DNA of 10,472 nucleotides from Polyangium sp. (in: bacteria) (lineage in GTDB: Bacteria; Myxococcota_A; Polyangia; Palsa-1104): positions 1 to 10,472 of the forward strand of contig JANWLJ010000182.1 in NCBI GenBank assembly GCA_025450955.1, written 5' to 3'. Both the position numbers and the translations under genes were made by a program. Of the stretch, positions 1-6,771 are shown in pieces (positions within the stretch are counted from its first letter, which is position 1; each line of letters starts with the position of its first letter). The notes below the pieces were generated by a model. It worked only from the letters and a program-made list of their open reading frames with translations. It did not search any database and was not told the origin of the DNA.

Positions 1-1
1 G

Positions 2-1597
2 AGCCCGACCCTCGCCACCTGGCTCGGCGCCCGCGGCCACGACGATCAGCTCGACGACGTGCGCATCGAGGCGCAGGGCCGGCGGGTGGCGCGGCTGCGC
101 GCGCTTTTGCCCGAGATCGTCGCGCTCGACGACCAGGCGCTCGACGCCACCCACCGCATCGACAAGCGCCTGTTCACCCTGCGCTGCCAGGATGCGCTGT
201 TCGACCTCACCACCTTGCACCCGCTCGAGTCGAATCCGCTCATCTACGTCGACCTCGCCAGCTCGGGGATCGAGGAGCTGCTCGACGAGGAGCCGACCTC
301 GCTGCCCGATCGGCTGCGCTCGATCGACGCGCGGCTGTGGAAGATCCGGCCGCTCCTCGACGAGGCGCGCCGCAACCTCCGCTCGGCGGGCGCGGCCGAG
401 CTCAAGGTGCGTAAAGCGATCGAGCTCGCGCAGTCGGCCAAGTCCTACTTCGCCGAGACCCTGCCCAAGGCGGTGCAGCTCGCTGATCCGAAGCTGATGG
501 AGGACTTTCACGCCGCCGACGCCGACGCCAGCCACGCGCTCGACGACTTCAGCGGCTGGCTGCAAAAAGATCTGCTGCCGCGCGCCAAGGGCGACTTCGC
601 GCTCGGCCGCGATCGGCTGCTCGAAAAATTGCGGGTGGCCGAAGGGCTCGACGGCGTGACCCCCGAGGAGCTGGTCGCCGCCGGCGAGCGCGAGCTCAAG
701 GCGGCGCGCGCGCGTTACGACGCCGCCTCCAAGCTGGTGCTCGCCTCCGCCAAGCCGGGCGCCGATCTCACCAAGGTGATCGAAGACGATCACTTCAAGG
801 CCGACGAGCTGCAGCTCGGCGCGCAGGCCGCCGCCGAGGCGATTGTGGCCTTTTTGCGCGATCAGCATCTGGTCACGCTGCCGGCGCCGCCGCGCCCGCG
901 GGTGGTCGACATGCCGCCTTCGCTGTGGGGCTTCGCGCAGCTCGCCGCGCCGCGCCCGCTCGAGCCCAAGGCGCGCGAGGCGTTCCTCTACCTCGATCCC
1001 GTCGACAAGGGCTGGCCCGAGCGGCGCAAGCAGGAGCAGCTTCGCACATTCAACCGCGCCACCATGCGGGTCACGCTGCTTCATCAAGTGGCCGGCCACT
1101 ACCTCGCGGCGATGCGCGATCGCGCCGCGCCGACCACCATGGAAAAGATCGCGCTGGCCCCGAGCTTCGTCGAGGGCTGGCCCGATTACGTCGAGAAGAT
1201 GATGGTGGAGCAGGGCTTCGGCGACAGCGATCCCAAGCTCGAGCTGATCGAGGCGCGCTCGCAGATGGTGCGCGACGCGCGGCTGGTCGCGGTGGTGCGG
1301 CTGCACGCGCTCTCCGCCAAGCTCGACGACGCCACCAAGGTGTTCACCGACGAGGCCGAGCTCGACGACTACCAGGCGCGCCGCGAGGCCGAGCGCTGCG
1401 CGATCGATCCGATGGTGATGCTCGACGCCCTCGGGCGGATCGAGATCGAGAAGCTGCGCGACGACTGGCAGGCCGCCCACGAAGCCTCGCCGCCGTCGCT
1501 GGGCGCGTTCCACGATGCGCTGCTCGCCCACGGCACGCCGCCGGTGACGATCCTGCGCAAGATCCTTCTGCCGGGAGATTCGGGAAGCCCGCTCTGA
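2..1597 (+). CDS. DUF885 family protein, 5'-partial, degenerate metal motif
   Basis: The reading frame is open to the left edge, so the true start lies outside the window. The GTG at 59 is internal, because the codons before it (SPTLATWLGARGHDDQLDD) already match the usual start of the DUF885 domain. About 531 residues are visible, close to a full-length family member. DUF885 proteins are predicted zinc-dependent peptidases or hydrolases, many of them exported; a signal peptide cannot be checked here. The C-terminal half carries family landmarks: the segment with GHYL at 1094-1105, the FVEGW segment around 1166-1180, and a Q-M-V-R-D-A-R-L-V helix near 1262-1288. The expected HExxPGHH motif reads L-H-Q-V-A-G-H-Y, so the HE pair is gone although GH and the EGW glutamate remain. 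It may be inactive or use altered chemistry. It ends 19 bp before the convergent penicillin-binding protein gene. Family assignment is by remembered pattern. Confidence 0.8.
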   Translation, partial: SPTLATWLGARGHDDQLDDVRIEAQGRRVARLRALLPEIVALDDQALDATHRIDKRLFTLRCQDALFDLTTLHPLESNPLIYVDLASSGIEELLDEEPTSLPDRLRSIDARLWKIRPLLDEARRNLRSAGAAELKVRKAIELAQSAKSYFAETLPKAVQLADPKLMEDFHAADADASHALDDFSGWLQKDLLPRAKGDFALGRDRLLEKLRVAEGLDGVTPEELVAAGERELKAARARYDAASKLVLASAKPGADLTKVIEDDHFKADELQLGAQAAAEAIVAFLRDQHLVTLPAPPRPRVVDMPPSLWGFAQLAAPRPLEPKAREAFLYLDPVDKGWPERRKQEQLRTFNRATMRVTLLHQVAGHYLAAMRDRAAPTTMEKIALAPSFVEGWPDYVEKMMVEQGFGDSDPKLELIEARSQMVRDARLVAVVRLHALSAKLDDATKVFTDEAELDDYQARREAERCAIDPMVMLDALGRIEIEKLRDDWQAAHEASPPSLGAFHDALLAHGTPPVTILRKILLPGDSGSPL

Positions 1598-1616
1598 CGA
1601 GCGGCGCCGAGAGGTG

Positions 1617-2924
1617 TTAGCGGGCGGCGACGCGGCGCGACGGCAATTCGTGATCGCCTTCGCCGTGGAAATAGTCGCTCAGCACTTCGGCGGCGACCTG
1701 GTGCGCGTGCTTGTGCCACGACATTCCATTTCCGAGCAGCACCGCCACCGCCACCTCGGGCCGCTCGGCGGGCGCGAAGCCGACGAACCAGGAGTAGGCC
1801 AAAAACGGCCCCTCTTTGCGATCGAGCGATCCGGTCTTGCCGGCCACCTGAACGCCGGGCAAAACCGGCCGGCCCTTGCGATCGTGAAAGCCGTGGCGCG
1901 CGGTGCCGAACTCGGTGGTGCCGATCATCATGTGCCCGACGGTGCGCGCGACCTCTTCGGGAAGCACCCGCCGCGCCGCGGCGACGTGCGGCTCGATCAC
2001 CTCGCCGTCCCGCGCGATCACCCGATCGACGAGGTGCAAGGTCGGCGTCACTCCGCCGCGCGCGATGGTTGCCGCCAGCCACGCGCCGTGCAAAGGCGAG
2101 AGCGTCGTTTGCCAGAACCCCGCCGCCACCCGCGCGAACGGCAGCCCGCGGCCGCGCGGCACCTCGGCCGAGGACGGCGTGACCGGCAGCGCGAACGGCA
2201 GCGCCTCGCCGAAGCCGAGCGCGTGCGCGGTCCGCTCGAGGATCGCGCCGGTCAGATGATCGTTGGCGAGCCGCGCGATGATCGCGTTCTGCGATTTGGC
2301 GAGGCCATAGGCGAAGGTGTTGCAGCTCCGATCCCAGCGCGCGTTCGAGGTGAGGTTCGACGCCTCGACCGAGTGAACGCCGTCGTGATAGCAGACCCGC
2401 GCGTCGGCCGGCACGCCGCGCTCGACCAGCGCCGAGGAGGTGACCAGCTTGAACACCGACGCCGCCGGCGCCCACGGCTTGAGCGCGAGCGCGACCTCAT
2501 TTTTCCCCGGCGCCTGCGCGTCGCGGCCGGCGATCGCGAGCACGCGGCCATCGTCGACGGAGATCACCACCGCGGCGGCGAGCGGCGAGGGCGAGCCGTC
2601 GAGCGCGCGCTCCACCGCGTGCTGCATCACCGGATCGAGCGTGAGCTCGACGCGGCTGCCGTCGTGAAGCACCGCCAGGTAACCGCCGCGATCTTCGCGC
2701 ACGCGGTTCCACGACAGCTGGCTCTTCCAGCGCGGCTCGGGCGGCCGCGGCAGCGCCGACGAGAGCGACGCGTCGCCGGGATGAACGACACTATTAATGA
2801 GCGCGGCGGGCGCGGCCTCGGCCAGGCGTCCTCCGCGGGCCAGATGGACGATCGCGAAGAGGCCGAAGGTGGCGAGACAGAGCGCAGAGGCGAGGCGGCG
2901 ACCGTTCTTGAGTTCCCTAATCAT
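1617..2924 (-). CDS. Penicillin-binding transpeptidase, short single-domain class B type
   Basis: A 435-residue D,D-transpeptidase that would cross-link peptidoglycan in the periplasm. One membrane segment lies at about residues 11-28 after a short basic N-terminus, giving a type II membrane anchor. The penicillin-binding motifs are present in order: SVFK at 156-159 (nucleophile Ser156), SQN at 211-213, and KTG at 363-365. There is no large N-terminal dimerisation domain as in PBP2 or PBP3; only about 90 residues separate the anchor from the catalytic domain. Cys178 and Cys201 flank the loop between the first two motifs and could form a disulfide. SCN at 200-202 is a second match to SxN, but the spacing to the following LGFG favours SQN. 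The ATG start has AAGAGG a few bases upstream on the minus strand. The gene is divergent from the diguanylate cyclase and convergent with the DUF885 gene. No FtsW/RodA partner is visible, so whether it acts in elongation, division or a specialised process is unknown. Confidence 0.9.
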   Translation of the reverse strand: MIRELKNGRRLASALCLATFGLFAIVHLARGGRLAEAAPAALINSVVHPGDASLSSALPRPPEPRWKSQLSWNRVREDRGGYLAVLHDGSRVELTLDPVMQHAVERALDGSPSPLAAAVVISVDDGRVLAIAGRDAQAPGKNEVALALKPWAPAASVFKLVTSSALVERGVPADARVCYHDGVHSVEASNLTSNARWDRSCNTFAYGLAKSQNAIIARLANDHLTGAILERTAHALGFGEALPFALPVTPSSAEVPRGRGLPFARVAAGFWQTTLSPLHGAWLAATIARGGVTPTLHLVDRVIARDGEVIEPHVAAARRVLPEEVARTVGHMMIGTTEFGTARHGFHDRKGRPVLPGVQVAGKTGSLDRKEGPFLAYSWFVGFAPAERPEVAVAVLLGNGMSWHKHAHQVAAEVLSDYFHGEGDHELPSRRVAAR

Positions 2925-3034
2925 ATCGACCTCTTGGCTGGCTTGTCACCAATGGTACGACATGTAGGTTTTTGTAGCAAAAATTTAGATCGAGTGGTTT
3001 CTCCGGCCGCGATTTGATCTAAAATGGAGGGCCC
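2925..3034. promoter_or_regulatory. Divergent AT-rich intergenic region, probable back-to-back promoters
   Basis: These 110 bp separate two divergent genes and are clearly richer in A+T than the surrounding coding DNA, including the run from 2968 to 2990. Both genes have good ribosome sites: GGAGG at 3026-3030, four bases before the cyclase ATG, and AAGAGG on the minus strand before the transpeptidase ATG. I could not fix convincing -35/-10 pairs. TAAAAT at 3020-3025 resembles a -10 box but would give an almost leaderless transcript and abuts the Shine-Dalgarno sequence. An 8-bp inverted repeat (listed separately) lies inside and could be an operator. Confidence 0.6.
2984..3023. repeat. 8-bp inverted repeat TTTAGATC ... 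GATCTAAA in divergent promoter region
   Basis: The left arm TTTAGATC (2984-2991) and right arm GATCTAAA (3016-3023) are exact reverse complements with a 24-nt spacer. Centre-to-centre distance is 32 bp, about three helical turns. The right arm ends two bases before the cyclase Shine-Dalgarno sequence. The geometry would fit a two-site operator or looped dimer, or a weak RNA stem that could affect the ribosome site. Chance occurrence in an AT-rich stretch cannot be excluded. Confidence 0.35.
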
Positions 3035-3913
3035 ATGACCAACGTGCGGTCGAAGACCGTCGTCACGGTGATCTCCAAGATCTCGGAGCGCCCTGTCGGC
3101 AAGGATGCTTGCCTGGTGGTCATCTACGGCCTCGAGCTCGGCCGCAAGTTCAACCTCGAGACCGCCAACGTGATCATCGGCCGCTCGTCGAAGTCCGAGA
3201 TCCAGATCGATCAAGAGTCGGTGTCGCGCAACCACGCCAAGATCATCAACACCGGCAAGTCGATCATCTTGCGCGATCTCGGATCGACCAACGGCACCTA
3301 CGTCAACGATCAGCTCATCGACGAGTACGTGCTGCGTGACGGCGACTTCATCAAGATCGGCCGCACCATCTTCAAGTTCCTCTCCGGCGGCAACATCGAG
3401 AACGCCTATCACGAGGAGATCTACCGGCTCACCACCGTCGACGGGCTGACCCAGATCTTCAACCGCCGCTACTTCCTCGAGCAGCTCGACCGCGAGGTCT
3501 CGCGCGCCAAGCGCTATCGCCGCGAGCTCTCGCTCATCCTCTTCGACATCGATCACTTCAAGCAGATCAACGACAGCTTCGGCCACCTCGCCGGCGACTA
3601 CGTGCTCAAGCAGCTCGCGACGGTGGTCAAGGGCAAGATCCGGCGCGAGGACATCCTCGCGCGCTACGGCGGCGAAGAGTTCGCGATCGTGCTGCCCGAG
3701 ATCGACGCGCAGAGCGCCACCGCGTTCGCCGAGAAGGTGCGCAAGATCGTCGAGAAGGCGCCGTTCAAGTTCGAGGACACCAAGATCGCGGTCACCGTCT
3801 CGGTCGGGGTCGGCACCTGCCTCGACGCCGACGACGCCCCCGCCCTCATCAAACGCGCCGACGAAAAACTCTACGAAGCCAAAGGCGCCGGCCGCAACTG
3901 CACCCGGACCTGA
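3035..3913 (+). CDS. FHA-GGDEF diguanylate cyclase (DgcB-like architecture)
   Basis: A cytoplasmic 292-residue protein expected to make cyclic di-GMP from two GTP. Residues 1-25 are a tail rich in Ser, Thr and Val. An FHA phosphothreonine-binding domain spans about 26-116, with GRS at 49-51, SVSRNH at 62-67 and LGSTNGTYVN at 82-91. A short linker leads to a GGDEF domain (about 128-290) starting with DGLTQIFNRRYF. The active-site signature is RYGGEEF (GGEEF 212-216), a catalytically competent form. The substrate and metal-binding FDIDHFKQINDSFGH segment (170-184) is intact. RRED at 203-206 sits where the RxxD inhibitory I-site lies, so product feedback is likely. The same domain order occurs in Bdellovibrio DgcB, where FHA binding of a phosphorylated N-terminal tail controls activity; a Ser/Thr kinase input is therefore plausible here but inferred. 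The ATG is preceded by GGAGG. The gene faces away from the transpeptidase gene and is convergent with the TPR gene. Confidence 0.93.
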   Translation: MTNVRSKTVVTVISKISERPVGKDACLVVIYGLELGRKFNLETANVIIGRSSKSEIQIDQESVSRNHAKIINTGKSIILRDLGSTNGTYVNDQLIDEYVLRDGDFIKIGRTIFKFLSGGNIENAYHEEIYRLTTVDGLTQIFNRRYFLEQLDREVSRAKRYRRELSLILFDIDHFKQINDSFGHLAGDYVLKQLATVVKGKIRREDILARYGGEEFAIVLPEIDAQSATAFAEKVRKIVEKAPFKFEDTKIAVTVSVGVGTCLDADDAPALIKRADEKLYEAKGAGRNCTRT

Positions 3914-3925
3914 TCGCCCGGAGAT

Positions 3926-3948
3926 GCGGCCGTGCTACGGGCGGCCGC
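3926..3948. terminator. GC-rich hairpin in convergent gap, possible terminator
   Basis: GCGGCCG (3926-3932) and CGGCCGC (3942-3948) form a perfect 7-bp stem with a 9-nt loop. It lies just after the cyclase stop and overlaps the 3' end of the convergent TPR gene, so it could serve both directions. No T-run follows on either strand, so it is not a classical intrinsic terminator. It could still pause polymerase or protect mRNA ends. GC-rich stems of this size also arise by chance in such DNA. Confidence 0.3.
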
Positions 3949-4477
3949 CGGGGATGACTTTGAAGTTCCGTCGCATTCTTTCGCGGCGGAGCGGCTCGAG
4001 GCCGGCTTTGAGCAGGCTCGAGTCGGGGCAGCGCTTGAGGCCCGTTTCGAAGGTGGCCATCGCCTCGTCGGCGCGATCGAGCGCGTCGAGGATCGCGGCC
4101 TTTTCGTAATAGAGATCTTCGAGCAGCCAGTCGTCGGTCTGCGCCATGTGGCGGAAGGCGCGCTCGACCGCCTTGAGCGCGTCGGGATAGCGCTCGAGAT
4201 CCGCGAGCACCGCGGCGCGAACGTAGTGCGCCTCGGCCGAGCGCGGCGCGCGACGCACCGCCATCTCCGCCGCCGCCAGCGCCGCCGGATCGTCGTCGAG
4301 CGACGACAAGATCTGCGACTTCAGGATCCACGCTTCGGGCTCGACGGGCCGCGCCTTGAGCGCGCGGTTGACGTGCTCGTTGGCCTCCCACAAATCGCCG
4401 GCGCCCTCGTAACCGCCCAGCAGCGCGCGGGCCATCTCCATGCAGTCGTCGAACTCGTCGTGCCGCATCTGCCGCAT
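3935..4477 (-). CDS. Small TPR-repeat protein
   Basis: A 180-residue soluble protein that appears to be built almost wholly of tetratricopeptide helices, a scaffold for protein-protein contact. Helical pairs with TPR-like spacing of small and large residues lie at about 14-47, 48-80, 82-115 and 120-152, for example EAWILKSQILSSL, AEAHYVRAAVLADLERYPDA and LYYEKAAILDALDRADEAM. A basic tail (RRERMRRNFK) follows. No signal peptide or membrane segment is seen. The frame stays open further upstream to 4813, but that extension overlaps apbE and looks like noise. The chosen start is the ATG at 4477, with a second ATG at 4468 giving 177 residues; neither has a clear Shine-Dalgarno sequence. It is convergent with the cyclase (21 bp between stops) and divergent from apbE. 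Its partner is unknown. Calling it a TPR protein is fairly safe; a more specific role is not supported. Confidence 0.8.
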   Translation of the reverse strand: MRQMRHDEFDDCMEMARALLGGYEGAGDLWEANEHVNRALKARPVEPEAWILKSQILSSLDDDPAALAAAEMAVRRAPRSAEAHYVRAAVLADLERYPDALKAVERAFRHMAQTDDWLLEDLYYEKAAILDALDRADEAMATFETGLKRCPDSSLLKAGLEPLRRERMRRNFKVIPGGRP

Positions 4478-4538
4478 CAGCGTACCACGGAACGCAACCG
4501 CACGCCGTCGCGCGCGGAACGTGCTATCGATCCGAACG

Positions 4539-5570
4539 ATGAGCTTGCAACGATCGATCTCGAGCGTGATCGCGATCTCACTTCTGTTCGCCGCCGGCGC
4601 CGCGCGCGCCGAGCCGCACATGATCACGCGCGACACCACCGCGATGGGCACGCTGGTCCGGATCTCGATCTGGTCCGATGACGACGAGGGCGCGCTCCGG
4701 GCGATCGACGCCGGCTTCGACGAGATCCGCCGCATCGAGGGACTGATGACCACCTGGCGTCCCGACAGCGACGTCTCGCGCGTCAACGCGCAGGCGGGCA
4801 TCGCGCCGGTCAAAGTATCCGACGAGACGCTGGAAGTGATCGAGATGGCGCAGCGCTCGTCTCAGATGTCGCACGGCGCGTTCGACATCAGCTTCTACGT
4901 GATGCACGGCCTGTGGAAGTTCGACGAAGATCTGGAGAAGAAGGTTCCGACCAAGGCCGAGATCGGCAAGCTGCGTCCGCTCATCGACTACCGGAAGATC
5001 ATCGTCGACCCCAAGGCGAAGACGGTCTTTCTCGAGAAGAAGGGGATGAAGATCGGACTCGGCGGGATCGCCAAAGGCTACGCGGTCGATCGCGCGGTGG
5101 CGATCCTGCGGCGCGACGGATTTCCCAACGCGATCGTTCAGGCCGGCGGCGATCTGATGTGCGCGGGCTCGAAGGGCGGGCGGCCGTGGACCACCGGCAT
5201 CCGCGATCCGCGCGGTCCGCGCAACGACTCGTTCGCGGTGATGTGGCTCGAGAACCACGCCTTCTCCACCGCCGGCGACTACGAGCGCTACTTCTTTCTC
5301 GACGGCAAACGCTATCACCACATCATCGATCCGCAGACCGGCTATCCCGCCACCCGCTCGCGCTCGGTGACCATCTACGCGCCGAACGCATTTTTAGCCG
5401 ACGCGATCGACGACGCGGTCTTCATCCTCGGCTGGAAAAAAGGCATCGAGATGATCGACGCCATCCCCGACGCCGGCGCAGTGGTCGTCGACTCCGAAGG
5501 CCAGGTCCACATCTCCAAGCGCGTCCAAGGCCGGGTGAAGATCATCCACCCGCCCACCAACGCGCCGTAG
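4539..5570 (+). CDS. apbE: ApbE-family FAD:protein FMN transferase, exported
   Basis: A 343-residue flavin transferase that would attach FMN from FAD to Thr/Ser of exported or membrane redox proteins in a Mg-dependent reaction in the periplasm. Residues 1-24 form a signal peptide (SISSVIAISLLFAAGAARA, AxA-type cleavage before Glu25); there is no lipobox Cys, so a soluble periplasmic form is expected. Family landmarks in order: AMGTLV at 35-40, the HGAFDIS segment at 112-118, IGLGGIAKGYAVDRA at 172-186, QAGGDLMCAG at 201-210, STAGDYERYF at 243-252, HHIIDPQTGYP at 260-270, and LADAIDDAVFILG at 286-298. In the last motif the usual Thr metal ligand position is Asp292, which keeps an oxygen ligand. 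The frame opens at 4440, but the ATG at 4539 starts the signal peptide directly. No Shine-Dalgarno sequence is evident. No NQR, RNF or FMN-bind target gene is in the window, so the substrate must lie elsewhere. Confidence 0.93.
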   Translation: MSLQRSISSVIAISLLFAAGAARAEPHMITRDTTAMGTLVRISIWSDDDEGALRAIDAGFDEIRRIEGLMTTWRPDSDVSRVNAQAGIAPVKVSDETLEVIEMAQRSSQMSHGAFDISFYVMHGLWKFDEDLEKKVPTKAEIGKLRPLIDYRKIIVDPKAKTVFLEKKGMKIGLGGIAKGYAVDRAVAILRRDGFPNAIVQAGGDLMCAGSKGGRPWTTGIRDPRGPRNDSFAVMWLENHAFSTAGDYERYFFLDGKRYHHIIDPQTGYPATRSRSVTIYAPNAFLADAIDDAVFILGWKKGIEMIDAIPDAGAVVVDSEGQVHISKRVQGRVKIIHPPTNAP

Positions 5571-5577
5571 CGGGTTC

Positions 5578-6771
5578 TCAGCCGAAGAGGACCGATTTGC
5601 GGGTGCGGAGCAGGTCGTCGATCATCGATTGAATGCGGTTACGGACCTGCTCGGCGAGCTTGTTGACGAGGATGCGATCGCCGGCGCCCTCGGCGCCGTA
5701 TTCGGCGTTGTAGTAGAGCGGCTCGCCGAAGGCGATGAACCACTTGGTCGGCAGCGGCAAGAGGCCGATCGGCCCGAGCGCGGGGAAGGTCGGCGTGATC
5801 GGCAGATAGGGAATGCCCACCGACTTCGCCAGCCAGGTGATCTTGGTGAGCATCGGGTGGATCTCTTCGGCGCCCACCACCGCGGTCGGGATGATCGGCG
5901 CGTCGCACTTGAGCGCGAGCTTGATGAAGCCACCGCGCCCGAACCGCTGGAGCTGATAGCGCTCGCGGTAGAGCTTGCCGATTCCCTTGATGCCCTCGGG
6001 AAAGACCGCGACGAGCTGATCCTGCTCGAGCAGTCGCTCGGCGTTCTCCGGACAGGCGCGCACGCCGCCGATGCGGTTCATCAGCGTGCCGAGATAGGGA
6101 AAGTGAAAAACGAAGTCTTCGACGAGCGGGCGCACGTCGCGCGCGGCCGAGTGCTCGTGCTTGACCGCGTGCATGATCATCGCGCCGTCGTACGGCAGCG
6201 TGCCCGAGTGGTTGGCGACGATCAGCGCGCGTCCGTCGTCGGGAATGTGGCCCATCCCGCGCGCGCTCACCCGAAAATACGACTTATAAAGGAACTCGAG
6301 CAGCGGCTCGATCCGCGACGCGACCTGCGGATCGCGCCCGAACTCGTCGACCACGTCGGAGCGATCGCGCATCGCGAGCGCGCGCCAACGCTTCCACACC
6401 ATCTCGAGCGGCATGCGCTGCCGCTCGCCCGAGTGCTCGCCCGCATGCGCCGGCAAGATCCGATCGCGCACGCTTCGTTCGAGCTGCTTCACCTCGTCGA
6501 CGAGGCCGGTGTGCTGCGCCGCCGGGGGATGATCAATGGAGGGCCCGTACTCGGTCGGGGTCGCAATTTCCGGCGTTGGCTTTGGGCGAGGCGCGCCCGC
6601 GCCCCGCGCTTTGCGCGCCGGCGGGATCTCGGCCGCGGGCTCCGCCGCGGTTGCGCCCGCGTTCTCCGGCTCCTCTTTGCGCAGCGACGCGGGGGGAGCC
6701 GGGGGCGGCGCTTCGTTGGGATTCGCGCCAGTCCCGAACGGATCGTCGCCGAGGATCTGCTTGCCAGCCAT
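5578..6771 (-). CDS. PlsC-like lysophospholipid/glycerolipid acyltransferase
   Basis: A 397-residue protein whose core (about 155-390) is a PlsC/LPLAT acyltransferase, expected to move an acyl chain onto a lysophospholipid, glycerol phosphate or related lipid at the inner membrane. The catalytic block is IVANHSGTLPYDG: His188 and Asp195 are six residues apart, not four as in the classical NHX4D box. The second block is VAVFPEGIKG (FPEG 257-260), followed by GGFIKLALKCDAPIIPTAVVG (280-300). The first ~85 residues are rich in Pro, Ala and Glu with no expected fold, then a charged helix (about 90-108). No clear transmembrane segment is seen, so membrane binding is probably peripheral. Its ATG shares one base with the stop of the upstream epimerase gene (TGATG) and has a strong AAGGAGG six bases before it, so the two are co-transcribed and translationally coupled. 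The frame is open far upstream to 7878, but that part is antisense-style noise over the epimerase gene. The stop lies 7 bp from that of apbE. Confidence 0.88.
   Translation of the reverse strand: MAGKQILGDDPFGTGANPNEAPPPAPPASLRKEEPENAGATAAEPAAEIPPARKARGAGAPRPKPTPEIATPTEYGPSIDHPPAAQHTGLVDEVKQLERSVRDRILPAHAGEHSGERQRMPLEMVWKRWRALAMRDRSDVVDEFGRDPQVASRIEPLLEFLYKSYFRVSARGMGHIPDDGRALIVANHSGTLPYDGAMIMHAVKHEHSAARDVRPLVEDFVFHFPYLGTLMNRIGGVRACPENAERLLEQDQLVAVFPEGIKGIGKLYRERYQLQRFGRGGFIKLALKCDAPIIPTAVVGAEEIHPMLTKITWLAKSVGIPYLPITPTFPALGPIGLLPLPTKWFIAFGEPLYYNAEYGAEGAGDRILVNKLAEQVRNRIQSMIDDLLRTRKSVLFG

Noticed and set aside
1614..3017. Long plus-strand open frame of 467 codons opposite the transpeptidase gene
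   Set aside because: It is antisense to a gene with all three penicillin-binding motifs, and its product is Arg/His/Gly-rich with no recognisable fold. Long antisense frames are expected at this GC content.
3020..3025. TAAAAT as the -10 box of the cyclase promoter
   Set aside because: It abuts the Shine-Dalgarno sequence, would place transcription start only a few bases before the ATG, and has no matching -35 element.
4478..4813. N-terminal extension of the TPR gene to 4813
   Set aside because: It overlaps the signal peptide and start of apbE, has no TPR-like character, and its composition looks like antisense noise. The start at 4477 gives a compact TPR protein.
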